Source of the DNA: JAEUHM01 sp964538625
GTDB taxonomy: Bacteria; Verrucomicrobiota; Verrucomicrobiia; Verrucomicrobiales; Verrucomicrobiaceae
Direction: 5' to 3'
DNA length: 64,000 nt
NCBI GenBank assembly: GCA_964538625.1
Contig: CAZIGH010000009.1
Location: 1-64,000 of the forward strand
Shown here: positions 52,334-62,040 of the stretch, piece after piece
Numbering within the stretch: position 1 is the first letter of the stretch
How the letters are laid out: every line of letters begins with the position of its first letter
Notes under the pieces: model-generated
Seen by the model: the letters and a program-made list of their open reading frames with translations, nothing else
Told to the model about the DNA's origin: nothing
Databases searched by the model: none
Translations under genes and position numbers: made by a program

Positions 52334-54232
52334 ATGCCCATGCTTCGGCGTTGTCTTCTCACCCCACTTTTTCTCAGTTTCGCCGCTTCAGCATGGTCCG
52401 GCGTGGGAGATCCCCAGCTTGCCACCGACCACCCTTGGTATCCCGGAGAACTCGCCATGTCCACCTTCCAGCGGCTTCGGGAGACGCAGGCAGCCCTGTA
52501 CCAACGCGCCACCGGCATCCTGCCCTCCACAGATCAGGACAAAGCGCTCGCCTCCTGGTTCTTCCGCAACACCCACTACGCTCACGGCGAGGAGGGCAAG
52601 GAAGACCTCTGGGGAAAAGGCTTCTCCAACGCCAGCGAGTCTGCCACGCGCGACTACTGGACAGGCCTCTTCGCCCACGGATTCGCACTTTGCGGCACCA
52701 CGCACGCCCAGTGGACCGCAGAGCTGGATGTGCTGCTGGGTCACTGCCGCTCCCGCGTCACGGGGACCGCTGGACACAACGCCTTCGAAGTCTTCCTCAC
52801 CGGCGGCCCCTACGGCACGGGGCGTTGGGCACTGCTGGACCACGACCTGTCCACCGTCATCTTTGATCCCCAGGGCCAGTCCCTGCTCGGGCTGGATGCC
52901 ATAGCCCAAGACTGGAAGACCCTCGCAAGCAGAGAGCACGCACCCGCACGTCAGCAGGGCTGGCTCGTTTGCGGACTGCACCCCGGAGATGGCGGCTCCT
53001 ATGCGGCCTACTCCTCCGCCGAATACCTCGCTGGCTATGCCGGGCCACCGCCCATCGTCCACTTGCGCAAAGGCGAGCGCCTGCGCCGGTGGTTTGAACC
53101 CGGATTGGACGACGGCAAAACCTTTGTCTTCTGGGGGCGCAACTACAACACCGGCGGCATCCCCGGCCCAGAGCGCTCCCGCACCTGGGTGAACCAGCCG
53201 GAAAAAATGCACGGCAGCCAAAAAGGCACCCCCCACATCAATGGCCAGGCACGCTACGGAAACGCCGTTTATACCTGGACGCCTGATTTCAAAGACGGCG
53301 CGGTCACTTCCACCGACACGGAGGTCACCCTGGAATTCTACACCCCCTACATCATCGCCGCCACACCCGCAGGCGAGGGTGCCTGGGACATCTACAAAGA
53401 AGGCTGCCGCAACGGTCTCGTCCTGCGAGGAAAGGCCACCTGCACCGTAGCGCTCTCCAAAGACGGCGGCGCGAGCTGGCTCGAATGTGGAACGTTTTCA
53501 GACGGCATGGACCTCACCGACCATGTCAAAGGCCACCGTCAGTGGCACCTGCGCTTCGGTGCCCCCGCTTCCAAACTCCGCGACGCCGAACTCACCATCA
53601 CCACCGTCTGCCAAGCAAACCCAGCCACCTTTCCCAGACTCAAAGACGGCCGCACGCTCATTCGGCATGAAATCGGCGGACGTGCCATAGTGAGTTATGG
53701 CCCCAACAAAGCACAGGCAGCACCCCGCATCATTGAAGGCTCATTCGATAGCCCCCGCGTCACGCTGGAGTTCGCCACCCCGCGCGGCGAACCCATCCGC
53801 TCCTTGCATGTCGCCGCACAGGTGGCCTCCAGCAACCCACCAAATCCAGCCGTGCGCTACCACATCGACTACTCGCTCGATGAAGGTCAATCCTGGCAGC
53901 CCCTGCTCAAAGACAACCAGTTCCTGCGTCGTGGCTCCGAACCGAAAGACTTCTGGTCGCAGTCCCTCTGGCACGCCCAAGTGGAGCTGCCAGACACCAC
54001 CGCCAGCACGACACACGTCCGCTTTCACAATGACGGCGGCAAACGCTACCTCCGCGCCGAAGGCCATCTCACCTACCCCGCCCACAGCGGATCCAGCACC
54101 ACCGTCACCTATGCCTGGCAGGACGACAGCGGTGACCAGCGCCAAAGCCGCAAAATGCGTCACGGAGAAACCTGGGACCTCCCCACCGGCACCAACGTAA
54201 AAACCCGCTGGGTGGAACTGGCCGCAGACTGA
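52334..54232 (+). CDS. Secreted protein with transglutaminase-like core, unknown function
   Basis: A 632-aa exported protein with signal peptide LLTPLFLSFAASAWS. Residues about 75-185 resemble a transglutaminase/papain-like core in order and spacing: Cys in GFALCGTTHAQ, His in GHNAFEVFL, and Asp in RWALLDHDLS. The remainder (about 225-632) is beta-rich with lectin- or sialidase-like patches (ALSKDGGASWLECG, YHIDYSLDEGQSWQPLL), the latter like Asp-box turns (SxDxGxSW). It may cross-link or hydrolyse protein or glycan substrates outside the cell; this is inference. It follows pdxA by 42 bp on the same strand. No named family recognised. Confidence 0.7.
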   Translation: MPMLRRCLLTPLFLSFAASAWSGVGDPQLATDHPWYPGELAMSTFQRLRETQAALYQRATGILPSTDQDKALASWFFRNTHYAHGEEGKEDLWGKGFSNASESATRDYWTGLFAHGFALCGTTHAQWTAELDVLLGHCRSRVTGTAGHNAFEVFLTGGPYGTGRWALLDHDLSTVIFDPQGQSLLGLDAIAQDWKTLASREHAPARQQGWLVCGLHPGDGGSYAAYSSAEYLAGYAGPPPIVHLRKGERLRRWFEPGLDDGKTFVFWGRNYNTGGIPGPERSRTWVNQPEKMHGSQKGTPHINGQARYGNAVYTWTPDFKDGAVTSTDTEVTLEFYTPYIIAATPAGEGAWDIYKEGCRNGLVLRGKATCTVALSKDGGASWLECGTFSDGMDLTDHVKGHRQWHLRFGAPASKLRDAELTITTVCQANPATFPRLKDGRTLIRHEIGGRAIVSYGPNKAQAAPRIIEGSFDSPRVTLEFATPRGEPIRSLHVAAQVASSNPPNPAVRYHIDYSLDEGQSWQPLLKDNQFLRRGSEPKDFWSQSLWHAQVELPDTTASTTHVRFHNDGGKRYLRAEGHLTYPAHSGSSTTVTYAWQDDSGDQRQSRKMRHGETWDLPTGTNVKTRWVELAAD

Positions 54233-54245
54233 ACAAGCGCACTCC

Positions 54246-54767
54246 TCACCGTCCCATCAGTCCCGGCAGCTTGCGAATCAAGTGCTCGCAACCGTTCTCC
54301 AGAATGTCCAGCACGTGCTCAAACCCACCATCTCCCCCGTAGTAAGGGTCCGGCACCTGCGTTTCCTCCCGGTCCTCCGCGTAGTCCGTGAAGAGCTTCA
54401 CCTTCTTCATCGCCCCAGCATCCGGTGCGAAAGGCCGAATGTCCCGCACATTCTGCTGATCCATCACCAGAATGAGATCGAACTCATAAAAGTCCGAAGT
54501 CGTCACCTGGCGCGCAATGCTGTCGAACTCATAGCCCCGCCTCAGCCCGTGACGCCGCATCCTCGCATCCGCAGAGTCACCCGCGTGCCAGGCCCCCGTG
54601 CCCGCCGAGTCCACCGCCACCACCCCTTGTAGTCCAGCCTCGGCCAAACGCTTTTTCATAATACCCTCCGCAGCGGGAGAGCGGCAGATATTCCCCATGC
54701 ACACGAAAAGCAGACGAAAAGGCTTGGATTGACTCGACACACCGTTCCGTAATCCCAGCCTGGGCAT
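54246..54767 (-). CDS. Low-molecular-weight protein-tyrosine phosphatase
   Basis: A 173-aa LMW-PTP. The P-loop is VCMGNICRSP (C-x5-R), and the catalytic Asp is in VPDPYYGG. It is close to standard length (about 155-165) with a short N-terminal lead (MPRLGLRNGVSSQSKPFR), so a slightly later start is possible. Members dephosphorylate tyrosine kinases controlling exopolysaccharide export, or arginine phosphate. No BY-kinase is adjacent. It diverges from ffh, with 79 bp between the start codons. Confidence 0.9.
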   Translation of the reverse strand: MPRLGLRNGVSSQSKPFRLLFVCMGNICRSPAAEGIMKKRLAEAGLQGVVAVDSAGTGAWHAGDSADARMRRHGLRRGYEFDSIARQVTTSDFYEFDLILVMDQQNVRDIRPFAPDAGAMKKVKLFTDYAEDREETQVPDPYYGGDGGFEHVLDILENGCEHLIRKLPGLMGR

Positions 54768-54846
54768 GGTGCAACCCCTCAGGAAAACATCTCGCCTTCC
54801 GCACTCTCCGCGCCATCTTCACCGCACCGATTCTCCCCCACACTCC

Positions 54847-56289
54847 ATGTTCTCCGCACTCACTGACAAGCTCGAAGACGCATTCAAGAAACTCCGTGGC
54901 CAGGGCCGCATCTCGGAGAAAAACATCAGCGACTCCATGCAGGAAATCCGCATGGCACTCCTTGAGGCAGATGTCGATTTCACCGTCACCAAGGAACTCA
55001 TCGAAGCCGTCAAGACAGCCTCCATGGGCCAGGAAGTCCTGCGCTCCGTCAAGCCCGGCGAACAGATCGTCAAAATCTTCCATGACGAACTCGTCAAACT
55101 CCTCGGCAGCGAAGCCACCGCCCTCAACGCCGCAGCCGGCACACGCATCCTCATCGCCGGACTAAACGGAGCCGGCAAAACCACTACCGCAGGCAAGCTC
55201 GCCCACCACCTCAAAAAGCAGGGTAAGCGCCCGCTGCTCGTCCCGCTCGACCTCTATCGACCCGCAGCCGTTCACCAGCTCACCGTCCTCGCTCAGAACC
55301 TCGGCGTGCCCGCATACGCTCCCGAGCCAGGACAGACGGATCCAGTGAAAGCAGCCACCCATGCCATCAACTGGGTCAATGCACAGGGCTCAGGCCACAT
55401 CGCCATCTTCGACACCGCAGGCCGCCAGGAAGTGGATGACGCGCTCATCTCCGAACTCAAAAAAGTCGCCGCCATCGTCAAGCCCACCGAAACCCTCCTG
55501 GTGGCAGACGCAGCCACCGGTCAGGCCGCCGTGTCCGTGGCACGCACCTTCCACGACGCCATTACCGTCACCGGCCTCATCATGACCAAGCTGGATGGCG
55601 ACGCCCGCGGCGGTGCCATTCTCTCCATGCGCCAAGTGACCGGTTGCCCCATCAAGTTCCTCGGTGTCGGCGAAAAAGTAGAGCAGCTCGAAGTCTTCCA
55701 CCCCGACCGCATGGCCCAGCGCATCCTCGGCATGGGAGACGTCGTCTCGCTCGTGGAAAAAGCGGCCGAGCAAATCGAGGAAAAGGAAGCCGAGCGCCTC
55801 GCCAAGCGCATGGAGTCCGGTAAGTTCGACTTCAATGACTTCCTGGGCCAAATGAAAATGATGAAGAAACTCGGCTCCATGTCCGGCATCATGGGCATGC
55901 TGCCAGGCATGGGCAAAATGAAGGAAGCCATGGCCGGCGTGGACACTGACCAGCGCATGAAACACATGGAAGCCATCGTACTCTCCATGACGCCCAAAGA
56001 GCGCTCAAGCCCAGGCATCCTCAACGGCTCCCGCAAAAAGCGCATCGCCGCAGGCGCAGGCCGCCCCATCGTAGAGGTCAGTCAGCTTCTCAAACAGTTC
56101 GAGATGATGCAGGGCCTCATGGCCAACCGCGGCATGATGGGCAATCTCATGAGCGCCATGATGGGCGGCGGCAAAGGCATGCCCGGCATGGGAGACATGG
56201 CAGGTCTCCTGGGCGGTCTCAAAGGCATGAAAGGCGGCCCTGGCCTGCCCGGAGCCAAACCGAAGATGCACAAAAGATTCAAGTTCTAA
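54847..56289 (+). CDS. ffh: Signal recognition particle protein Ffh
   Basis: A 480-aa SRP54 GTPase that targets membrane proteins co-translationally. N domain with MFSALTDKLEDAFKKL; G domain with GLNGAGKTTTAGKLA (G1), DTAGRQ (G3) and TKLDGDARGG (G4); and an M domain with GKFDFNDFLGQMKMM, MLPGMGKMK and NGSRKKRIAAGAG. The Met/Gly-rich tail (GGGKGMPGMGDMAG...) is longer than in E. coli. ATG 54847 gives the canonical start; an upstream frame from 54766 adds 27 non-family residues. No SRP RNA gene was recognised in the flanks. Confidence 0.95.
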   Translation: MFSALTDKLEDAFKKLRGQGRISEKNISDSMQEIRMALLEADVDFTVTKELIEAVKTASMGQEVLRSVKPGEQIVKIFHDELVKLLGSEATALNAAAGTRILIAGLNGAGKTTTAGKLAHHLKKQGKRPLLVPLDLYRPAAVHQLTVLAQNLGVPAYAPEPGQTDPVKAATHAINWVNAQGSGHIAIFDTAGRQEVDDALISELKKVAAIVKPTETLLVADAATGQAAVSVARTFHDAITVTGLIMTKLDGDARGGAILSMRQVTGCPIKFLGVGEKVEQLEVFHPDRMAQRILGMGDVVSLVEKAAEQIEEKEAERLAKRMESGKFDFNDFLGQMKMMKKLGSMSGIMGMLPGMGKMKEAMAGVDTDQRMKHMEAIVLSMTPKERSSPGILNGSRKKRIAAGAGRPIVEVSQLLKQFEMMQGLMANRGMMGNLMSAMMGGGKGMPGMGDMAGLLGGLKGMKGGPGLPGAKPKMHKRFKF

Positions 56290-56305
56290 CACACCCCTGC
56301 ACCCC

Positions 56306-57109
56306 TCAGTCCTCCGCCGCGCTCACCAGCAGCAAGCGGAACGACTTCACATACTTCAGCGGCGTCATGCCCATGTGCTTGTGAAAGTGATGGGTGAATG
56401 CACTCTGGTCCCTGAAACCCACCTCCCTCGCGATCTCGCTGATCTGCGCCCCCTCCTTCTGCAACGCCTCACACGCAGCCTGAATGCGCAGCTTCATGAT
56501 GAACGCCTGCGGACTCGCCCCAAAGGTCTCCACAAACTTCCTGTGCAGCTGCCGCGGCGAAAGGTGCACAATCTCCGCCAGCTCCGTCACCGTCACGCCA
56601 CGGCGGAAGTTCTCACGAATGTAAACCACCGCACGGTCCAGTTGCAGGTAAGGCTGCAGCACACGCTTCCGCCCCTCGTAGCTTTGCACCGTGCCCATCA
56701 CGCCTATGACCATCCCCTGGTCATCCTTGATAGGCAGCTTGTTGGTGATGAACCAGTCCGGCAGACCCTGCTCCGTAAAAAACAGTTCCACAATGTTCAG
56801 CTTCGGACGCCCCGTACGCATCACCTCCTCATCATCACGACGAAAGTTCTCCGCCAACCGCGCTGGAAACAGATCAAAATCCGTCAGCCCCACCAACTCC
56901 TCCTCCCGCGTACGGCCAAAACGCTCCACGAACCGCTTGCTCGCACACATGAAGCGAAACGCACTGTCCTTGGCAAAAAAAGACACGTCCGGCATGTGGT
57001 CAAAGAGCCGGTAGAACCCCGATTCCACCCCCATGCGTTTCATAAACCGTGCCCGTAACCGCGCCGCCTCGGCCACTGCCTCTTCACTCATGGTTGGCTG
57101 ATTCCGCAT
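56306..57109 (-). CDS. AraC-family regulator with N-terminal PAS domain
   Basis: A 267-aa transcription factor. Residues about 20-135 form a PAS domain (YRLFDHMPDVSFFAKDSAFRFMCAS, LVGLTDFDLFPARLAENFRRDD, then NKLPIKDDQGMVIGVMGTVQSYE). The C-terminal 100 residues are an AraC HTH pair (VTELAEIVHLSPRQLHRKFVETFG and ISEIAREVGFRDQSAFTHHFHKHMGMTPLKY). PAS-AraC fusions of this type recur in Verrucomicrobia. It diverges from the PVC heme-protein gene (50 bp between) and may regulate it; this is inference. Confidence 0.9.
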   Translation of the reverse strand: MRNQPTMSEEAVAEAARLRARFMKRMGVESGFYRLFDHMPDVSFFAKDSAFRFMCASKRFVERFGRTREEELVGLTDFDLFPARLAENFRRDDEEVMRTGRPKLNIVELFFTEQGLPDWFITNKLPIKDDQGMVIGVMGTVQSYEGRKRVLQPYLQLDRAVVYIRENFRRGVTVTELAEIVHLSPRQLHRKFVETFGASPQAFIMKLRIQAACEALQKEGAQISEIAREVGFRDQSAFTHHFHKHMGMTPLKYVKSFRLLLVSAAED

Positions 57110-57159
57110 AAAAGTCGTCTGAACAGGAAACGTGTTCTTTCGTTAGAATCAACTGTCAC

Positions 57160-59883
57160 ATGCGCACTTTCATCCCCCTTCTCATCCTCCTCTTCCACTG
57201 CATCACCGCTGGCGCGCGTCCGATTCGTGTTTTGTATCTCGATCCCGAGGGCCGCGAGCAAACCACCGTCGGTGCCCTCCATGAAGCGATGCGTGACCTA
57301 GGTCGTGACGCCATCTGGTTCGACTACGCTAAGGAAAAAATAGAAGCACCCTATGACCTCATCGTGAATCCAGGCGACGACCTGAGCCGCGAAGCCATCC
57401 TCTCCAAACTCACCTCCCAGCGCATCGCCGAGTGGAAAGCCTTCCTCGACCAGAGGGACCCCGAGAAACGCGAACCTCATCCCCAGGTGGCCAACTACGA
57501 AAAGCGCCCCCAGCCCATCACCTTTCAGCACCCCTTCAGCGTCAAAGGCAGCATGGAGCGCACCCAGGTTCCTGCCGACCTAGAACTCAAACTCTTCGCC
57601 AGCGAGCCAGACATCTCCAAACCCATCGCCTTCGCATGGGATGAACGCGGCCGCTGCTGGGTCGTGGAAACACGGGACTACCCCCACGGCCTCGCCGAGA
57701 ACGGCGGCGGACAGGACAGCGTCAAAATCTGCGAAGACACCGACGGCGACGGCAGAGCGGACAAGTTCACCATCTTCGCCGACAAGCTCACGCTGCCCAC
57801 CGGCATCGTCTTCGCGCGCAAAGGCATCATCATCGCCGCCCCGCCACAGTTCATCTACATGGAAGACACCGACGGAGATGACAAAGCAGACAAACGGGAA
57901 GTCATCATCGACTGCTGGGGTATCAAAGACACCCACGCCCAGGCCAGCAACCTCCACTACGGCTTTGACAACTGGATCTACGGCTGCGTCGGCTACTCCG
58001 GCATCGAAGGCTACGTGGGCGGAAAACAGCAGCAGTTTGCCATGGGCACCTACCGCTTCAAGCCGGACGGCAGTGCCATCGAGTTCCTTCACCAGTTCAC
58101 CAACAATGCATGGGCACACAGCACCAATGCCGCAGGTGACCAGTTCGGCGGCACCGCCAATGGCGCTCCCATCTTCTTCGGCGGCATACCAGCCACCGCC
58201 TTCCCAGAGAAGTCACGCGGCATGACCGCAAAGAAGATCAACGTCGTGGACACCTGCCACACCATCACACCCAATTTCCGCCAAGTGGACGTCTTCGGCG
58301 GTTACACCGCTGCCGCAGGCAGCAACTTCATTTACAGCAGCGCCCTCCCAAACCGGCTCCAAGGCATGGCCATGATCTGCGAACCCACCATGAAGGTCGT
58401 AGCCCTCATGGACGTGCAACCAGACGGCGCAGGCTGGAAAGCACTGGATGCCTACAACCTCTACGCCAGCACAGATGAGTGGAACAGCCCCGTCCACGCC
58501 GAAGTGGGTCCAGATGGAGCCGTCTGGATCGCCGACTTCCAGAACTTCATCATTCAGCACAATCCCACCCCCAGCATCGAGCGCGGCGGCTTCACCGGCA
58601 CCACAGGCCCCGGCGGTGCGCACGAGAACGAACTGCGAGACCACAGCCGCGGACGCATCTACCGCATCGTCAGCAGAAAGCCAACCAAAGAAGCCGACAC
58701 CCTATACGGCCGCCTCCACAAACAACAGCGCCTCTTGAGCGATCCGTCAGATCCGCCCAAACCGTCCAATCTGCCTCCCATCCACCAACTCTGGACACAA
58801 CACGCCCTCGGCCAGCTCGACCCCCAGGCCCACCAGGCCGCTCTCACCTCCCCAGACGCAGCGCTGCGCCGCAATGCCATCCGCGCCCTCAGCAACGACA
58901 AACCCGCTCAGGACCTCTTTTTCGGCTCCGGCGTCATCTCCGATCCCGACCCGCAAACACGGCTCGCAGCCTTCGTCAAACTCGCAGACTTCGCCACCAC
59001 ACCCGAGATTCAAACGCTCGTCAAAAAGCTCTCATCTGATCCTCTGGTGAAAGGCGACGAGTGGCTTGCTGAAGCCGTCAAACTACTTTCCCGCAAGCAC
59101 AACGCACTCAGTTACAAAGAAGGCCCCAATCTCCTGCCCAATCCGGGCTTTGAAGAGCCGCTCGCCGACACATGGAAGCCGCGTCACTACGGCAACAGAC
59201 CCGGCAACGCAGGAGCCGAGTGGCAAATCGTCAGCGACCCCAAAATGGTCCACACTGGACGCCACGCCATGCGCGTCATCACCCGCAATGAGGCAGATAC
59301 CAGTTCTTTCACCGACGTGCCACTCAAGCCCAACACTGACTACAAACTCAGCGCGTGGATCAAGACACATGCCTTCCGGGGTAAAGCCTCCCTCAACGAC
59401 CACATAGGCCGCGCCGAGACCTCCCCAAAAATCTCCCGCACCCAGGACTGGACAGAAGTGGAAGTCATCTTCAACAGCAAAGACCGCCCAAAAGCCAGCA
59501 TCAACCTCCTCCACGTCGGCCAAGGTGATACCTACTTTGATGACGTGAAGCTCTGCGAGCTCATCCCCGAAGTGGAAGATGACCCCTCACTGCTGGCCGG
59601 AGACATCGCCCGCGGAGAAAAGCTCTTCTGGGAGCACCCCGTCGCCGCGTGCAAAAACTGCCACATGCTCAAAGGTCAGGGCAGCGCCGTGGGTCCCGCT
59701 CTGGACGGCATAGCCAGCCGCAAGGACCACGCCTATCTCACCGAGTCCCTCCTCAACCCAAACGCCAAGCTCGCCGAAGGATTCGAGAAGCTGGGGGTCT
59801 CTCCCATGCCCCCCCTTGGACTCATCCTCAAGCCCCAGGAAATAGCCGACATCAAAGCCTTCCTCTTCTCACTTACCGAGTAG
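57160..59883 (+). CDS. PVC-type heme-binding CxxCH protein with membrane-bound dehydrogenase domain
   Basis: A 907-aa exported protein with signal peptide LLILLFHCITAGA. Residues about 20-85 are a short alpha/beta lead. About 130-500 is the beta-propeller dehydrogenase domain characteristic of planctomycete/verrucomicrobial proteins (ISKPIAFAWDERGRCWVVETRDYPHG, CEDTDGDGRADKFTIFAD, GADGAVWIADFQNFI-like strand). Helical, HEAT-like repeats run about 520-650, followed by a carbohydrate-binding-like beta-sandwich at about 665-800 (NLLPNPGFEEPLADTWKP, LKPNTDYKLSAWIKT). The C-terminus is a cytochrome c domain with CKNCH at about 831-835, and Met ligand candidates follow (VSPMPPLGLI). A predicted periplasmic redox enzyme on sugars. 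Confidence 0.88.
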   Translation: MRTFIPLLILLFHCITAGARPIRVLYLDPEGREQTTVGALHEAMRDLGRDAIWFDYAKEKIEAPYDLIVNPGDDLSREAILSKLTSQRIAEWKAFLDQRDPEKREPHPQVANYEKRPQPITFQHPFSVKGSMERTQVPADLELKLFASEPDISKPIAFAWDERGRCWVVETRDYPHGLAENGGGQDSVKICEDTDGDGRADKFTIFADKLTLPTGIVFARKGIIIAAPPQFIYMEDTDGDDKADKREVIIDCWGIKDTHAQASNLHYGFDNWIYGCVGYSGIEGYVGGKQQQFAMGTYRFKPDGSAIEFLHQFTNNAWAHSTNAAGDQFGGTANGAPIFFGGIPATAFPEKSRGMTAKKINVVDTCHTITPNFRQVDVFGGYTAAAGSNFIYSSALPNRLQGMAMICEPTMKVVALMDVQPDGAGWKALDAYNLYASTDEWNSPVHAEVGPDGAVWIADFQNFIIQHNPTPSIERGGFTGTTGPGGAHENELRDHSRGRIYRIVSRKPTKEADTLYGRLHKQQRLLSDPSDPPKPSNLPPIHQLWTQHALGQLDPQAHQAALTSPDAALRRNAIRALSNDKPAQDLFFGSGVISDPDPQTRLAAFVKLADFATTPEIQTLVKKLSSDPLVKGDEWLAEAVKLLSRKHNALSYKEGPNLLPNPGFEEPLADTWKPRHYGNRPGNAGAEWQIVSDPKMVHTGRHAMRVITRNEADTSSFTDVPLKPNTDYKLSAWIKTHAFRGKASLNDHIGRAETSPKISRTQDWTEVEVIFNSKDRPKASINLLHVGQGDTYFDDVKLCELIPEVEDDPSLLAGDIARGEKLFWEHPVAACKNCHMLKGQGSAVGPALDGIASRKDHAYLTESLLNPNAKLAEGFEKLGVSPMPPLGLILKPQEIADIKAFLFSLTE

Positions 59884-59935
59884 CGGAAGTTTTGGTTGCT
59901 CGTTGCCCTTTCGAGGTGAGAACATAGGGCTTCCG

Positions 59936-60823
59936 ATGACTCCCGCGTCCAACGAACCCAACGTCCTTTCTCACAGCCGAGCGGCAGAGCTTCTGGGTGC
60001 CGGAGATTTGGAAGGCGCAGTCCATGCAGCCCAGTCCGAACTGGCCGCCCTGGATGCAGATGCACGCGACGATGAGCGCTGGCATGGCCTTCGCGCGCTT
60101 GTGTTGGAAACCCTCGGCACCGCCAACTTCAAGCTCTCTCAGCCCGACGACGCAGAACGTCACCTCCTTCAAGCCATCGAGTTCGCCAGCTCATCACTGC
60201 CCGTTTCGGATGTGGCACGCATGAGAATGACCCTCTGCGCCCTGCTCGAAGACGCTGGCCGCGAAGACGAAGCCATGAAAGTGTACGAAGCCGCAGTTGC
60301 CGCCTTCGAAGCAGCGGACCCGCCGGATCATCTGGCTGCCGCACGTCTGCGCAACAACCTCGGCCTCGGCTTCAAGCGCATGGGCAAGTTCGCCCTGGCC
60401 GAGCAGCACTACCTGCGTGCCCTCGAAGTCATGGAGAACGCACTCGGAAAAGACAACGAGGAGGTAGCCTCCCTCTACAACAACATCGGCAGCCTCTACT
60501 ACAGCGCCGGCTTCGCACCCCAGGCGCGCGAGACGTTTGAAGAAACCCTGGCCATCAGAACCACGCTCCTCGGGCCAGAACACCCTGACGTCGCCCAGTC
60601 ACTCATCAACCTAGGTACAGCCTGTTACGAACTGGGAGACAACGACCGCGCCGTAGAGTGCTATGAAAAAGGCATCGCCATCCTGGAAAGCCTCCTGCCC
60701 GACAAAGCACGCAGTTACCAGACAGCCACCGAGGACTTCATCGCCCTCCTGGGAGCTCTCGGCAGGGACCAAGACGCAGCTTCCATTCAGCAGGCACGAG
60801 ATGCGAAGCTCGCAGCCGTTTGA
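59936..60823 (+). CDS. Tetratricopeptide repeat protein
   Basis: A 295-aa soluble protein built of about six TPR units. The best are LNNLGLGFKRMGKFALAEQHYLRALEV-type around 130-160, VASLYNNIGSLYYSAGFAPQARETFEETLAI, and VAQSLINLGTACYELGDNDRAVECYEKGIAI; the spacing (42 residues) is the kinesin-light-chain-like variant. There is no signal peptide, so it is cytosolic and probably a protein-interaction scaffold. ATG 59936 is preferred over a TTG at 59903. The next gene's frame begins immediately after its stop, so they are likely co-transcribed. Confidence 0.82.
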   Translation: MTPASNEPNVLSHSRAAELLGAGDLEGAVHAAQSELAALDADARDDERWHGLRALVLETLGTANFKLSQPDDAERHLLQAIEFASSSLPVSDVARMRMTLCALLEDAGREDEAMKVYEAAVAAFEAADPPDHLAAARLRNNLGLGFKRMGKFALAEQHYLRALEVMENALGKDNEEVASLYNNIGSLYYSAGFAPQARETFEETLAIRTTLLGPEHPDVAQSLINLGTACYELGDNDRAVECYEKGIAILESLLPDKARSYQTATEDFIALLGALGRDQDAASIQQARDAKLAAV

Positions 60824-60868
60824 ATGAACCACCCTCCCCTCACACGTAAGCCTATTCTCCTTCCCATC

Positions 60869-61972
60869 ATGAACCTTCGGCACCTCGTTCTCACATGCCT
60901 GCTTTCCACCCTGCCAGCGCAGGCAGAAATCAGCCAAGCCATCAAAACCATCCAGGCCGTCGAACGCGAAGGTCAGGGCAACGCTGATGCCGGAAAAGCT
61001 TGGCAAACACTCGCCGACGCGCCCGTCACAGCCCTACCCGAGCTGCTCTCCGCCCTGGAGCACGCCAATCCCCTAGCAGAGAACTGGATCCGTGCTGCCA
61101 TCTCCTCTCTCGAAGAGCGCGGGGCCAAAGACAAATCCCTGCCCCTGGATGCACTCGAAGCCTATGTAAGGATAACCGATCACCCAGTCCCAGCTCGGGT
61201 CATCGCCTTTGACCTGCTCCTACGTCACGCTCCCGATAAAGCCGAGGCACTCTCTCCCAGCCTGCTGGATGACGTCAGCTCCGAACTACGCCGTCACCCC
61301 GTGGCCACGCTCATGAAAAAGGCCGAGGCCCTCATGCCCACCGATAAACCCACAGCCATAGCCCTCTACCGGCAAGCTCTCACCGCCGCCAGGGATGAAG
61401 ACCAGATCAAGCCCATCACCAAAAGCCTCCGCGATGCCGGCGAAAATGTGGACCTGCCCAAGCACTTCGGATTTCTCATGAGCTGGAACCTCATCGCCCC
61501 CTTCAACAACGGTAGCCGAAAAGGCCACGACACCGTCTTTCCACCCGAAACACAACTCGACTTCACGGCCAAATACGAGGGCCGCGGGAAAACTGCTGAG
61601 TGGAAACCCTTCACCTCAGAAGATGAATACGGTAAGATCGACTTCAACAAAGTCTTCGGCATGGAAAAAGAAGTGACCGGCTACGCCGCCACCGACTTTT
61701 ACAGCAAGACGGACCGTCAGGCTGAAATCCGTCTCGGTTGCAAAAACGCATGGAAGGTCTGGCTCAACGGCGAGCTACTCTTCGCGCGGGATGAATACCA
61801 CCGCGGTGCCAAGCTGGATCAATACAAACTGCCCATCACCCTCAAGGCGGGCAAAAACACCCTGCTGGTCAAGTGCAGCCAGAACGAACAGACCGAGCAG
61901 TGGACAGTCGAGTGGGAGTTCCAACTCCGCATCTGTGACTCCACCGGGACCGCCATTGCCTCAGCGCAATAA
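60869..61972 (+). CDS. Exported protein of unknown function with C-terminal beta-sandwich
   Basis: A 367-aa protein with signal peptide LRHLVLTCLLSTLPAQA. Residues about 25-190 are helical, with HEAT-like spacing (ALPELLSALEHANPLAENWIRAAISSLEERG). The C-terminal 180 residues resemble the beta-sandwich used for substrate-binding in many PVC secreted proteins (FNKVFGMEKEVTGYAATDFYS, KNAWKVWLNGELLFARDEYHRGAK, ITLKAGKNTLLVKCSQNEQ). No catalytic motif. It follows the TPR gene (45 bp from its stop to ATG 60869); a longer in-frame start sits directly after that stop at 60824. Confidence 0.68.
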   Translation: MNLRHLVLTCLLSTLPAQAEISQAIKTIQAVEREGQGNADAGKAWQTLADAPVTALPELLSALEHANPLAENWIRAAISSLEERGAKDKSLPLDALEAYVRITDHPVPARVIAFDLLLRHAPDKAEALSPSLLDDVSSELRRHPVATLMKKAEALMPTDKPTAIALYRQALTAARDEDQIKPITKSLRDAGENVDLPKHFGFLMSWNLIAPFNNGSRKGHDTVFPPETQLDFTAKYEGRGKTAEWKPFTSEDEYGKIDFNKVFGMEKEVTGYAATDFYSKTDRQAEIRLGCKNAWKVWLNGELLFARDEYHRGAKLDQYKLPITLKAGKNTLLVKCSQNEQTEQWTVEWEFQLRICDSTGTAIASAQ

Positions 61973-62040
61973 GCAACACGCTGGCCCACCCAAGACCAGA
62001 AGAAAATCACCGCTCCCTCGCAAGCCCTTCCCAACGCACC

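Noticed and set aside
54766..54846. N-terminal extension of Ffh from 54766
   Set aside because: The extra residues are unlike SRP54 proteins and would overlap the divergent phosphatase gene; the canonical start is at 54847.
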